NCBI RefSeq assembly: GCF_900110955.1
Contig: NZ_FOFR01000023.1
Span: 62,001 to 126,000, forward strand
From: Lentzea xinjiangensis
GTDB taxonomy: Bacteria > Actinomycetota > Actinomycetes > Mycobacteriales > Pseudonocardiaceae
Direction of reading: 5' to 3'
DNA length: 64,000 nucleotides
Position 1 is the first letter of the stretch. Every line of letters begins with the position of its first letter. Under the pieces are notes generated by a model. That model worked only from the letters and a program-made list of their open reading frames with translations. It did not search any database and was not told where the DNA came from. This document shows positions 46,039 to 54,257 of this stretch, piece by piece. The translations under genes and the position numbers were made by a program.

Positions 46039-46470
46039 TCACGGTTGGAGTTGCTGCAGGAAGGCGACGACCGGGTACTGGCTGACGGCGCCCAGGGTGA
46101 AGTCGCCGCACCGGAAGTAGGTCCCCGGCGCGACCCACTGGTCGCAGGCACCGAGGTAGACGTCGCCCCACGGCGCCCGGCTCTTGACCGTGATCCGCAG
46201 GCGGACGTCGTACGACCGGCCGTTGAAGGCCTCTCCGGCGCCCTGGGTGGGAACCGAGTTGCGGCAGGACCTCCCCCACACCGCGGGTGGGAGCACCTCA
46301 CCCCAGGCGCCACAGCTCCATGCCAGAGCGCCGTCCGGCGACGCGGTGACACCGGTGGTGTCCGGCTGCGCGGGTGCGGCCGTCGCGGACCCCGCCGCGC
46401 CGGAAGCAGCCGCGAGTGCGAGGCCCGCGGTCAACGCGCCGGTGACGAGGAACCTCCTGATGTGGTGCAT
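46039..46470 (-). CDS. small secreted four-cysteine protein B
   Basis: A 143-residue exported protein with a signal peptide (MHHIRRFLVTGALTAGLALA... ending ATAAPAQ). Cysteines lie at 53, 69, 109 and 121 (spacing 16, 40, 12), nearly the same as in protein A. It shares SCG at the first Cys and a WVAPG motif between the last two. GGGAG precedes ATG 46470. Weak overall identity with protein A but the same scaffold and upstream repeat suggest an old tandem duplication. Its function is unknown. Confidence 0.85.
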   Translation of the reverse strand: MHHIRRFLVTGALTAGLALAAASGAAGSATAAPAQPDTTGVTASPDGALAWSCGAWGEVLPPAVWGRSCRNSVPTQGAGEAFNGRSYDVRLRITVKSRAPWGDVYLGACDQWVAPGTYFRCGDFTLGAVSQYPVVAFLQQLQP

Positions 46471-46526
46471 CTTTTCTCCCGGCTCTTCGTGCCGCCCCAC
46501 GGCGGAGCGGACACCCGAAGCGTCTA

Positions 46527-46582
46527 ATCCATCCGCCCCGCAGACCACCCACGCGCACCTACACAGTCGCAGTGTGTGTGGG
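46527..46582. promoter_or_regulatory. copy 2 of shared upstream repeat
   Basis: The second copy, 544 bp from the first, has the palindrome ACACAGT-CGC-AGTGTGT at 46561-46577, with one mismatch between its arms. It begins 57 bases upstream of secreted protein B and about 37 bases before the divergent regulator start. It can therefore control both genes. Confidence 0.7.
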
Positions 46583-46618
46583 CTTGAATGGGTCGGGTGG
46601 GTTTCGGGGGGACGGACC

Positions 46619-48892
46619 ATGAATTCCGAGTTGTTCGGACCGGCGTTGCGCCGGTTGCGTGAGCGTGCGCGCCTGACGCAGGAACAACTGGCCGAAAAAG
46701 CAGGCCTGAGTGTCAACGCTGTCAGCGCTTTGGAACGCGGTGAGCGTCGCCGCCCGTACCCGAGCACGGTGCGTGCGCTCGCGGAGGCACTCGGGCTCGA
46801 CGATGAGGAACTGCGGCGGTTGCAGGCACTCGTGCCGCGTCGTGACCGGCAACCGGGAGCACCGCCGGTTCCCGTGCCGCGCCAGCTCCCTGCCGTGCCG
46901 CGGCACTTCACCGGGCGGGCCGGCGACCTGAGCCGGCTGACCGCGCTGTTGCCCCCGGCCGCCGGGGCCGAGGATGGGACGCGGCCGGGGGCGGTGGCGA
47001 TCGCCGTGATCGACGGCACCGCGGGCGTCGGCAAGACCACGCTGGCCGTCGCGTGGGCGCACCAGGTGCGCGAGCTCTTCCCGGACGGCCAGATGTACGT
47101 CAACCTGCACGGCTACGACCTGGGCCCGCCGGTCACGGCCGACGCGGTGCTGGACGGGTTCCTCCGAGCGCTGGGCGTGCCGATCACCGAGCTACCGCCC
47201 ACCGTCGCCGAGCGGGCGGCCCTGTTCCGCTCGCTGGTGGACGGCAGGCGGGTGCTCATGGTGCTGGACAACGCCGGCGACGCGGAACAGGTGCGGCCGC
47301 TGCTGCCCGGGTCCGGCTCCTGCATGGTGCTGGTGACCAGCCGGGTGAACCTCGCCGGGCTGGCCGTCAGCGCCGGCGCGGTCCGGATCAACCTGGACCG
47401 TCTCCCGGACGCGGAGGCCACCTCCCTGCTGCGCGCGGTCGTGGGGCCGGACCGGGCCCGCCGGGAACCGGCCGCTGTCGCGGAGCTGGTGCGGTTGTGC
47501 GCCCGGCTGCCGCTGGCGTTGCAGGTGGCCGGCCAGCGCGCGGTCACCCGCCCGCACACCGGGCTCGCCGACGTGGCCGGGGAACTGGCCGACGAGGAGC
47601 GGCGACTGCACCTGCTCAGCACCGGGACCGACGAGTACACCGCGGTCCGGCCGGTCTTCTCCTGGTCGTACCACGCGCTGCCCGCCGGTGGGGCGCGGCT
47701 GTTCCGGCTGCTCGGTCTGCACGTCGGTCCGGACATCGGCGTGGCCGCCGTCGCGGCTCTCGCCGATGTCGGTGCCACGGAGGCGAGGCGCCTCCTGGAC
47801 GGCCTCACCGACACCCATCTGATCGAGCACACCGGCCGCGACCGGTTCGCACCGCACGACCTGCTCCGCGCCTACGCCCGCGAACGGGTCGAGGCCGAGG
47901 AGCCTCCGGCAGCACGGCGCCAGGCTCTTCTCCGGTTGACCGGCTTCTACCTGCACACCGCGGCGGCCGCGGACCAGCTCCTGCATCCCGGACGCCACCG
48001 GGCGTTGACCGGCGCGACGCCACCGCCGCGCCACCCCGGTGCCCTGACCACGTTCGACGAGGCACTGGTCTGGTGCGAGACCGAGAGGGCCACCCTGGTC
48101 GCCGTCATCGCCGCCGCCGCCGAGGCGGGCCTGGACACCGCGGCCTGGCAGCTCGCCAACAACCTGTGGAGCTTCTACTACCTGCGCAAGCACTGGTCGG
48201 ACCGCATCACGGCTCACGAGATCGGTCTGGCGTGCGCGCGCCGTTCCGGCGATCTCAACGGTCAGGCCAGAATGCTCAACGGCCTCGCCGGGGCACTGGC
48301 GGACGCCGGGCGGTTCGACGACGCGATCGAGCACTTCCACCGAGCCCGGCCGCTGTTCCGCGACAGCGGCGACCGGTGGGGCGAGGCCGCTGTCCTGGTC
48401 AACCTGGCGAACACCTGCCTCGGCCACCGCCGCCACGAGGAGGCGCTCGGCCACGCCGAGCTCGCGCTGCCCCTCGTCGAGGCGCTGGACAACCCGTACC
48501 TCGAAGGCATCGCCCTGGGCACGCTCAGCGAGGCGCACCTCGGCCTGCGCCGCTACGACAAGGCGCGGAACAACTTCCTCCGAGTGCTGGAGCTGTGCCG
48601 GCGGATCGGCCACCGGCACGGCGAGGGCACCACGCTGCTCCACCTGGGCGAGGCGTGCCTGGGACTGCGTCAGTACGACGACGCGCTCGACTACCTCACC
48701 CAGGCCCTCGACCTCAGCCGCAACACCGCGGACCGGCACGGCGAGGCACACGCCCTGATGTACCTGGGCAACCTCTACGACCACACCCATCGCCCGGAGG
48801 TGGCCAGAAGCCACTGGACGGCAGCACTGTCCATCTTGGACGAGACCGGAGACCCGCGTGCCGACGAGGTTCGCGAGTGCTTGAGACGTTGA
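46619..48892 (+). CDS. XRE-NB-ARC-TPR regulator (STAND family)
   Basis: A 757-residue protein. An N-terminal XRE helix-turn-helix (LRERARLTQEQLAEKAGLSVNAVSALERGERR, about 10-45) is followed by an NB-ARC-type NTPase domain with Walker A GTAGVGKTT at 133-141 and VLMVLDNAGDAEQVRPLLPGS as Walker B region. A helical region and TPR repeats follow (about 520-750). STAND proteins act as ligand-gated switches. GGGGGG lies close to ATG 46619. It is divergent from the two secreted proteins and shares a palindrome-bearing promoter region, so it probably controls them. Confidence 0.9.
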   Translation: MNSELFGPALRRLRERARLTQEQLAEKAGLSVNAVSALERGERRRPYPSTVRALAEALGLDDEELRRLQALVPRRDRQPGAPPVPVPRQLPAVPRHFTGRAGDLSRLTALLPPAAGAEDGTRPGAVAIAVIDGTAGVGKTTLAVAWAHQVRELFPDGQMYVNLHGYDLGPPVTADAVLDGFLRALGVPITELPPTVAERAALFRSLVDGRRVLMVLDNAGDAEQVRPLLPGSGSCMVLVTSRVNLAGLAVSAGAVRINLDRLPDAEATSLLRAVVGPDRARREPAAVAELVRLCARLPLALQVAGQRAVTRPHTGLADVAGELADEERRLHLLSTGTDEYTAVRPVFSWSYHALPAGGARLFRLLGLHVGPDIGVAAVAALADVGATEARRLLDGLTDTHLIEHTGRDRFAPHDLLRAYARERVEAEEPPAARRQALLRLTGFYLHTAAAADQLLHPGRHRALTGATPPPRHPGALTTFDEALVWCETERATLVAVIAAAAEAGLDTAAWQLANNLWSFYYLRKHWSDRITAHEIGLACARRSGDLNGQARMLNGLAGALADAGRFDDAIEHFHRARPLFRDSGDRWGEAAVLVNLANTCLGHRRHEEALGHAELALPLVEALDNPYLEGIALGTLSEAHLGLRRYDKARNNFLRVLELCRRIGHRHGEGTTLLHLGEACLGLRQYDDALDYLTQALDLSRNTADRHGEAHALMYLGNLYDHTHRPEVARSHWTAALSILDETGDPRADEVRECLRR

Positions 48893-49112
48893 CGGTGTTG
48901 TCGGGGTACTCATCGTCAGCAGATGGTGCCCGCTGAGCTCTTGGGAAGGGGTGCTTTCCTCGAGCAGGCTGGTGGGTCTCGTACATCGCCGCCGGCGTTT
49001 CCTGGTCCTGGTGGCGTTGGTCTTCTACCCCGTGCTGAACAACCGCGCCCAGGCGAGCGCCACGGAACGACCGGCCGGGTGAGCGCAGGTAGGCGTGGCC
49101 ATGTGACCCAGC
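48893..49112. other. gap before the VOC gene, with a possible small membrane ORF
   Basis: A GTG-initiated frame near 48950-49081 would encode about 43 residues with a hydrophobic stretch (FLVLVALVFYPVL). It lacks a well-placed ribosome site and no relative is recognised. It is not counted as a gene. Confidence 0.3.
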
Positions 49113-49166
49113 GTACAGCTCTGTTGGCTGTACAGACCATCTGTTGAGCATATGATCTGTGCTCAA
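49113..49166 (+). promoter_or_regulatory. promoter with two inverted repeats
   Basis: GTACAGC (49113-49119) pairs with GCTGTAC (49127-49133). TTGAGCA (49144-49150) pairs with TGCTCAA (49160-49166). TATGAT at 49151-49156, inside the second repeat, is a good -10 for the VOC gene at 49233. This looks like a repressor-controlled promoter; no regulator gene adjoins it. Confidence 0.55.
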
Positions 49167-49232
49167 GACGGATCATGAAGTGCGCGACTCGACGGCGACT
49201 GTCGGCAGGGTCGGGTCGAAATGGAGGCTGGT

Positions 49233-49754
49233 ATGCACAACACGGAATCTGATGAGATCCGCGGTTTAGGACTCGGCGACATCCACCACGTGGGCTTGGT
49301 CGTCAAGGACGTCGATCGCGCCCTGTCCACGTACTCGGCGTTGCTCGGCGGCGCCGGCACCTCTCGGTTCGAGTTCCAAACGCCCGACGTGCCCATGCGG
49401 TGGGGCAAGCGTCAGCAGAACCTCCGCGTCGGCTTCGTGTCGCTCGGCGGAACGCTGCTGGAGATCTTGGAACCACTGGACGACCAGTCGCCCCATGGGA
49501 AGTTCCTCGCAGAACACGGCGAAGGCCTCCACCACCTGGGGTTTCTGGTGTCCGACCTCGATGAGCAAACCGCTCGGCTCGCAGAGCTCGGCATGGCGAA
49601 ACTCGCGGGCACGAACGAGCCGCAAGATCCGCTGCGTTGGGTCTACCTCGACGGTCCGGACGTCGGCGGAGCGGTGATCGAAATGATGGAGAAGAGTCCG
49701 AGCAGTGAGAAGTTGTGGGCGGATGTCACGTCCGCGATGATCGCGAACGCCTGA
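49233..49754 (+). CDS. VOC/glyoxalase family protein, methylmalonyl-CoA epimerase-like
   Basis: A 173-residue vicinal-oxygen-chelate protein. Metal ligands are visible in IHHVGLVV (His), LHHLGFLV (His) and GAVIEMME (Glu). The EPLDDQSPHGKFLAEHGEGLHHLGF pattern resembles methylmalonyl-CoA epimerase. Whether it acts on methylmalonyl-CoA or another substrate is unknown. ATG 49233, with GGAGG five bases upstream, is preferred over ATG 49221. Confidence 0.82.
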   Translation: MHNTESDEIRGLGLGDIHHVGLVVKDVDRALSTYSALLGGAGTSRFEFQTPDVPMRWGKRQQNLRVGFVSLGGTLLEILEPLDDQSPHGKFLAEHGEGLHHLGFLVSDLDEQTARLAELGMAKLAGTNEPQDPLRWVYLDGPDVGGAVIEMMEKSPSSEKLWADVTSAMIANA

Positions 49755-49774
49755 AGTAGAAGATTGGGTTGTGG

Positions 49775-49798
49775 CCCGCGCGGTGGTAGCCGCGCGGG
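49775..49798. terminator. 9-bp stem bidirectional terminator
   Basis: CCCGCGCGG pairs with CCGCGCGGG around TGGTAG, between the convergent VOC and pyridoxal kinase genes. Confidence 0.7.
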
Positions 49799-49844
49799 AC
49801 GTGCGAGTCGTCCGATTGCCACGACGACGTTGCGTGACTCGGGC

Positions 49845-50696
49845 TCAGCGCACCTGCTCGGCCTTGAACTGCATCCGCGGCGTCGCGTAGAACTCCTGGG
49901 CCTGCACGAGCCGCAGCTCGCGCTCACCGGAGCGGTAGGTCAGGTCGATCAGGTCGAAGACGCTCGACGCGGTGCGCTCCAGCGCCAGCGCCGCGTCCTT
50001 CGTCCGCACGTAGTGGGCGGTGAACAGCGCGGCCGTGACGTCGCCGGACCCGTTCGCCTTGAACGGCAGGTGCGGGGTGCTCACGAGCCACGACCCGGTG
50101 GTGTCCACGACGAGCATCTCGATCGTGCCCTCCTCCCGGTCGGGCCGCTCGACGCTCGTGACCAGCACGGTCGACGGGCCCATCGCGCGGGCGAGGTCGG
50201 CCGACGCCAGCGTCTCCTCGACGCTCGCCGGCTCGGTGCCGGTGAGGAAGCCCAGCTCGAACTGGTTCGGGGTGATGATGTCGGCCACCGGCACGACCCG
50301 GTCGCGCAGCAGCACGGGGATCTCGGGCGCGACGAAGCACCCGGACTTGGCGTTGCCCATCACCGGATCGCACGCATACAGCGCCGCCGGGTTCGCGGCC
50401 TTCACCCTGCGCACCGCGTCGATGATCACGTCGGCGATGCCCGTGCCTCCCTGGTAGCCGGACAGCACGGCGTCGACCTGCGGGAACACCCCGCGTTCCT
50501 CCACCCCCAGCAGGATCTCGGCCACGTCCGACGGCGGCAGCAGCGGACCGCGCCACGCGCCGTACCCGGTGTGGTTGGAGAAGTTCACCGTGGGGATCGG
50601 GACGACCTCGACCCCGAGGCGTTGCAGCGGGAACACGGCGGCGGAGTTGCCGACGTGGCCGTGGGCGACGACCGACTGGATGGACAGAACCTTCAT
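49845..50696 (-). CDS. pdxY: pyridoxal kinase
   Basis: A 283-residue ribokinase-fold enzyme that phosphorylates pyridoxal in vitamin B6 salvage. It starts MKVLSIQSVVAHGHVGNSAAVFPLQRLG, with VNFSNHTGYGAWRG, YACDPVMG and the catalytic anion hole near KANGSGDVTAALF (Asp base). Length and motifs fit PdxY. It is cytosolic and a single-gene unit. Confidence 0.93.
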   Translation of the reverse strand: MKVLSIQSVVAHGHVGNSAAVFPLQRLGVEVVPIPTVNFSNHTGYGAWRGPLLPPSDVAEILLGVEERGVFPQVDAVLSGYQGGTGIADVIIDAVRRVKAANPAALYACDPVMGNAKSGCFVAPEIPVLLRDRVVPVADIITPNQFELGFLTGTEPASVEETLASADLARAMGPSTVLVTSVERPDREEGTIEMLVVDTTGSWLVSTPHLPFKANGSGDVTAALFTAHYVRTKDAALALERTASSVFDLIDLTYRSGERELRLVQAQEFYATPRMQFKAEQVR

Positions 50697-51001
50697 CCGT
50701 CCACCCTAGAACGGACACCTGACCACCGCCGGGGCTCTGAGCCTGGTCGAGGCGGCGTTGTAGGCGAGATCTCAGTCGCGACTGCTTTTTGGTTCAGGCG
50801 TGACGCTGCCGTACCGATCCGCAGGCGGGAACGCCCAGCTGATCCGGGCCTCCACCTCTGACGCGCGCGAGCTGGTTGCCGCCGCGTCGAGTGGTGTTCG
50901 CCCGGAAGAAGCGACCTTTCCACCAGCGACGGCTAAACACTGGGCGTGCCCACCGCCCGCGCCGGCGCGGGTTCGCGTGTGGACGCGGAGAAGGGAATTC
51001 G
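50697..51001. other. 305-bp gap, no gene seen
   Basis: No convincing coding frame was found on either strand. It should contain the promoters of the divergent pdxY and phosphodiesterase genes, but no clear element stands out. Confidence 0.4.
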
Positions 51002-51859
51002 ATGAAGCGATCGACGTTGTCCGTCCTGCTGGCTCTGCTCGTGACCGTCGTGGCGAGCCCGTTGCCGGGCGCCGTTGCCGCGCCGGGCCGAGTGCAGCCG
51101 CTCGAACGGGCCCACGCGCACAACGACTACGAGCACGACCGCCCGCTGGCCGACGCCCGCGACCGCGGGTTCACCTCGGTGGAGGCGGACGTGTGGCTGG
51201 TGGACGGCGAACTTCGCGTGGCGCACGACCTGGTGGACACGCAACCGGGCCGCACGCTGCGCAGCCTCTACCTCCAGCCGCTCGCCCAGGCCGTGCGCGC
51301 GAACGGGGGACGCGTCTACCCGCACTGGCGCGGTTCCTTCCAGTTGCTGGTCGACATCAAGAGCGACGGTCCGGCGACCTACAAGGCCGTGGACGAGGCG
51401 CTGCGCGAGTTCCGCCCCATGCTCACCCAATGGGTCAACGGCCACGAACGACGTGGCGCGGTCGAGGTGGTCATCAGCGGGAACCGGCCGCGTGAGGACA
51501 TGCTCGCCCAGCGGATCCGGCGAGCCGGCTACGACGGGCGGCTGAGCGATCTCGGCAGTGGCACCCCCGCCACGTTCATGCCGCTCGTCAGCGACAACTG
51601 GACGAAGAACTTCACGTGGCAGGGAGTCGGCACCATGCCCGCGGCCGAGCGGGAGAAGCTCCACAGCATCGTGTCGCAGGCACACGCCGCCGGCTACCGG
51701 GTGCGGTTCTGGGCCACCCCGGACGTGACGGGTGAGGCGCGGACCGCGGTGTGGCGCGAGCTGCTCGCGGCCGGCGTCGACCACATCAACACCGACGACC
51801 TCGCAGGGTTGCGGGAGTTCCTTCTCGCGAGCGACCCGGCTGAGCGCCGCAGGGGCTGA
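51002..51859 (+). CDS. secreted GDPD/PI-PLC-like phosphodiesterase
   Basis: A 285-residue exported protein with a signal peptide (MKRSTLSVLLALLVTVVASPLPGAVAAP). The mature part starts RAHAHNDYEHDRPLADA, with ADVWLVDGELRVAHDL and LLVDIKSDG, which are the metal/catalytic residues of the PI-PLC/GDPD-like TIM barrel. VRFWATPD and INTDDLAGL lie at the C-terminus. It probably hydrolyses phosphodiesters of lipid headgroups outside the cell. Confidence 0.85.
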   Translation: MKRSTLSVLLALLVTVVASPLPGAVAAPGRVQPLERAHAHNDYEHDRPLADARDRGFTSVEADVWLVDGELRVAHDLVDTQPGRTLRSLYLQPLAQAVRANGGRVYPHWRGSFQLLVDIKSDGPATYKAVDEALREFRPMLTQWVNGHERRGAVEVVISGNRPREDMLAQRIRRAGYDGRLSDLGSGTPATFMPLVSDNWTKNFTWQGVGTMPAAEREKLHSIVSQAHAAGYRVRFWATPDVTGEARTAVWRELLAAGVDHINTDDLAGLREFLLASDPAERRRG

Positions 51860-51866
51860 ACCGGGA

Positions 51867-51897
51867 GCGGGGCTCCACCGATCCGGCGGAGCCCCGC
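51867..51897 (+). terminator. 10-bp stem terminator
   Basis: GCGGGGCTCC pairs with GGAGCCCCGC across an 11-base loop, eight bases after the phosphodiesterase stop. Confidence 0.75.
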
Positions 51898-52026
51898 CCA
51901 CTGCGCAGTTGGGCGGGGGTTAACGCTGCACCTGCCGAGGATTGCGTCCGTGCAACGACAACTTGGCGATCAGCGCACACGACCAGAGGTTCGGCCAATG
52001 ATGCGTACAGCGCCGTGTCGCCTTGG

Positions 52027-52416
52027 TCAGTCCCGAGGCTCGTCCTCGATCACGCCGACCAGCTCCGGGTCTTCCGGAGCAGGCATGTGACGGATGCTGT
52101 CGCTGCCCTTGTGGTCGTGGGCGCGGCTGTACCGGGAATCCAGCACCCTCCCCAGCTTGCTCGCCGCCCCGGCGTACGCGTCGTCCACCGTGGTCGCGTG
52201 GTGGGTGACCGCGACCGGCTGTTTGCCTCCCGGTCGCGCCTCGATGACGCACTTCTTGTCCTCCGGCTTGCTGCCCCCGTCCTCGCTGAGGTGCACTTCC
52301 ACTCGGGTCAACCATCCGCTGAACCGGGACAGGCTGCTTTCCAGGTCGGTGGTCACGTAGGTGGCCAGTCCTTCGCCACCGTGGATGTTGTGGTCGGTGT
52401 TGACCTGGATCTGCAT
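52027..52416 (-). CDS. HPF/RaiA-type ribosome-associated protein
   Basis: A 129-residue protein of the hibernation-promoting-factor/sigma-54-modulation family. It begins QIQVNTDHNIHGGEGLATYV, with LTRVEVHLSED and a conserved KKCVIEARPGGKQPVAVTHHATTVDDAYAGAASKL helix. HPF proteins bind the small ribosomal subunit and stop translation under stress. This one lacks the C-terminal dimerization domain of long HPFs. GGAGGG is well placed before ATG 52416. Confidence 0.8.
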   Translation of the reverse strand: MQIQVNTDHNIHGGEGLATYVTTDLESSLSRFSGWLTRVEVHLSEDGGSKPEDKKCVIEARPGGKQPVAVTHHATTVDDAYAGAASKLGRVLDSRYSRAHDHKGSDSIRHMPAPEDPELVGVIEDEPRD

Positions 52417-52550
52417 GAGCACCCTCCGAAACGGGACAGAAATGGTCCTGGTCGATACCACGGGCGTGGCCGGTTCAAACTCGGCGGCGTTGGGCGCGTC
52501 TCGATCGGGTCGTCGATTTCGCGGCCCGTGCAGGGCATTGCGCAGGCGGT

Positions 52551-53006
52551 TCACGGTGGCGGCATGACGCCATCGGTCTGTTCGAGATCGGAGATCCACA
52601 GGGCGAGGGCCGCCTGCGCGTCCTGCAGGGTGCGTGCCGGCTCGCCGAGTCCGCGCAACGCCAGCCGCCGCTGTTCGAGCCTGGGGCTCCGGAACTTCGG
52701 AAAGGCGAGCTTGAGGCACGTGTCGATCATCTCGGCGTGGTAGTGCAGCAGCTGGGTCACCCGGAACTCCAGTGACGCGCGGTCGGCGTCGCCGATGAGG
52801 TCCATCGCCCACCCGTGCAGCCGGCAGTAGTCGGACGCGACTCGGCCGCCCCGGCGGGCCACGTGCGCCGGGACGTCGCCAGGCTGTGCGCAGGCGCCGA
52901 TGATCTGCTCGGCGGCGGGCTGGAGAGCGACGGCACGGGTGGCCACCTCCAGCAGCGACCGCAGCGCGATCAGATGCGCGGCAGTGGAATCCTGCTCAGG
53001 TGCCAC
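52551..53006 (-). CDS. conserved hypothetical protein (second gene of a pair)
   Basis: A 151-residue soluble helical protein with no recognised domain. It contains LHYHAEMIDTCLKLAFPKFRSPRLEQRRLALRGLG, a pattern I associate with uncharacterised actinomycete proteins. Its start GTG 53006 overlaps the end of the upstream gene, so the two are translationally coupled. A longer ATG start at 53045 is less likely. Its role is unknown. Confidence 0.6.
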   Translation of the reverse strand: MAPEQDSTAAHLIALRSLLEVATRAVALQPAAEQIIGACAQPGDVPAHVARRGGRVASDYCRLHGWAMDLIGDADRASLEFRVTQLLHYHAEMIDTCLKLAFPKFRSPRLEQRRLALRGLGEPARTLQDAQAALALWISDLEQTDGVMPPP

Positions 53007-53250
53007 GTTCGCGCCTCGCCGCGGGCGACGCCTCGGAATCCGCATGTGATCCACCAGCCTCGATGAGCCCAGCCCGGAAGCATCCAGTATGAACCGCCAC
53101 GAGGCGCGCCGCGAGGTGCCGGGGCGTCCGGTCGTAACCGGTCGAGCATCGATCACACGCCGAGCACGTGCGGAACGCGTCGGGCAACACCCCGGCCCAG
53201 AAAGCGGACGGCGTGATGCGTCGTAGGTTCGCCGACGGCAAGTCCGGCAC
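52996..53250 (-). CDS. small CxxC-type protein (first gene of a pair)
   Basis: An 84-residue protein with TCSACDRC (two CxxC-type cysteines and a fourth Cys) and LAARLVAVHTGC. It has a possible zinc or Fe-S site. GGAG is well placed before GTG 53250. It overlaps the next gene by 11 bases, which supports both. It resembles a recurrent small actinomycete protein, but I cannot name it. Confidence 0.55.
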   Translation of the reverse strand: MPDLPSANLRRITPSAFWAGVLPDAFRTCSACDRCSTGYDRTPRHLAARLVAVHTGCFRAGLIEAGGSHADSEASPAARRERGT

Positions 53251-53314
53251 GGGGCCGGCTCCGAATACAATTCGATCAAGAAGTACTTCGGGCGAAACTG
53301 ACGGAGCGATTCGG

Positions 53315-53485
53315 ATGAGTGACCGGGTTTTCCTGCTCTGGCACGTACATCACGTTGCCGAAGATGAGAGCGGGGTGGTCAAGCACTTTGAACCTGACGG
53401 CGAGTTCTCGGCCCATGAGGGCTTCTACATCGACGAGTACGCGCTGGATGAAGACAAATGGACCACAGGGTTCATCACGATCTGA
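53315..53485 (+). CDS. small DUF7336-like protein
   Basis: A 56-residue protein. The start VFLLWHVHHVAED and the end FYIDEYALDEDKWTTGFITI match both ends of a small actinomycete family (DUF7336-like) whose members are longer in the middle. It may be an internally shortened member. ATG 53315 has GGAG about eight bases upstream. TACAAT at 53266 is a possible -10. Its function is unknown. Confidence 0.65.
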   Translation: MSDRVFLLWHVHHVAEDESGVVKHFEPDGEFSAHEGFYIDEYALDEDKWTTGFITI

Positions 53486-54111
53486 CGAATGGCGCAACCA
53501 GCTGACCGCGGTGGCGGGCAGACGCGAGCATGCCGTCTTCCTGAAGATTCTCGGGGATTTGCTATGGCATGTGAAAGCACCGTAACACCCACCTGACACC
53601 GAGCACGCCGGTGACTCATAGTGGGGAGAGCCTCGGCCGACCTGGCGGGAGCGGTCGGCGTGTGCGTCCGGCAGCGCGGCGAACGCGCCGTCCCGCCCGA
53701 CGCTCACTCCTGCTGGCGCAACTCGATGAACTGCACGGCGGCGGGAGGACCTGGCTGCCGAGTTGCTCGGAGGGGCGGCGGGGAATCGACCGATCGGCGT
53801 GGAGGCCTTCCAGGCGGTCGCGAATATTCGAAATGATGTTTCCTTTTGACGCTGGCTCAGGCGGTCACTCGTTGTGACATTCCATGGGGAAGGTCCAAGA
53901 CATAGTCTGTCCGAGTGAAACCGGTCCGCGCTCTCGTCAGCCGCGGAGAATCTCGCTAGCTTGGGAATCGGTTGCCGCGGGGGTCGGCACTGGGGGAATT
54001 TCCCTTGGGGGAAGTTCTGTGGAATGCGTTCCGTCGATCTCCCGCGCGCTCTTGCCACCGCAGTGATGCGGAGGAACTGAATTCGACGCGCAACGAAGGG
54101 AGGCGAGTGCG
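53486..54111. other. 626-bp gap with possible regulatory repeats
   Basis: No supported gene. Scattered protein-like fragments in different frames (for example a frame ending in EAFQAVANIRNDVSF) may be remnants. CGAATATTCG at 53821-53830 is a perfect palindrome. TGGGGGAA occurs at 53991-53998 and 54006-54013 (15-bp period), with a related TGGGAA at 53962. These lie about 100-150 bases before the 19-codon ORF. Confidence 0.45.
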
Positions 54112-54171
54112 ATGACGAACGAGGAGTTCCTGGGGTCCCGCGAGGCGGGCGAGGCCGCGACCAAGTGGTGA
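54112..54171 (+). CDS. 19-residue peptide ORF, possible RiPP precursor
   Basis: The ORF encodes MTNEEFLGSREAGEAATKW and stops with TGA. A strong AAGGGAGG ribosome site lies a suitable distance upstream, better than many genes in the window. The peptide is acidic at the N-terminus and ends Thr-Lys-Trp. It is followed by a perfect 17-bp hairpin and then by two putative modifying enzymes and an exporter, the typical arrangement of a ribosomal peptide pathway. Being so short, it could be a leader peptide that controls the operon instead. No relative was recognised. Confidence 0.5.
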   Translation: MTNEEFLGSREAGEAATKW

Positions 54172-54191
54172 CCGGCCCACGATGAACAGGT

Positions 54192-54232
54192 GAGGGTGCC
54201 GGGTGGTGCTCAGATCACCACCCGGCACCCTC
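54192..54232 (+). terminator. perfect 17-bp hairpin, probable attenuator
   Basis: GAGGGTGCCGGGTGGTG pairs with 54216-54232 around CTCAGAT. It lies 20 bases after the peptide stop and 25 bases before the enzyme start. It is probably a partial terminator giving excess peptide transcript over enzyme transcript, or an mRNA-stability element. Confidence 0.75.
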
Positions 54233-54257
54233 GACTTCGCAGGATAGAGGGGGAGCG

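Noticed and set aside
48950-49081. Small hydrophobic ORF of about 43 residues
   Set aside because: The start lacks a proper ribosome site, no relative is known and only one weak membrane stretch is present.
53510-53880. Protein-like fragments in several frames before the peptide operon
   Set aside because: They lack starts, change frame repeatedly and match no family I can name; they may be remnants but cannot be supported as genes.
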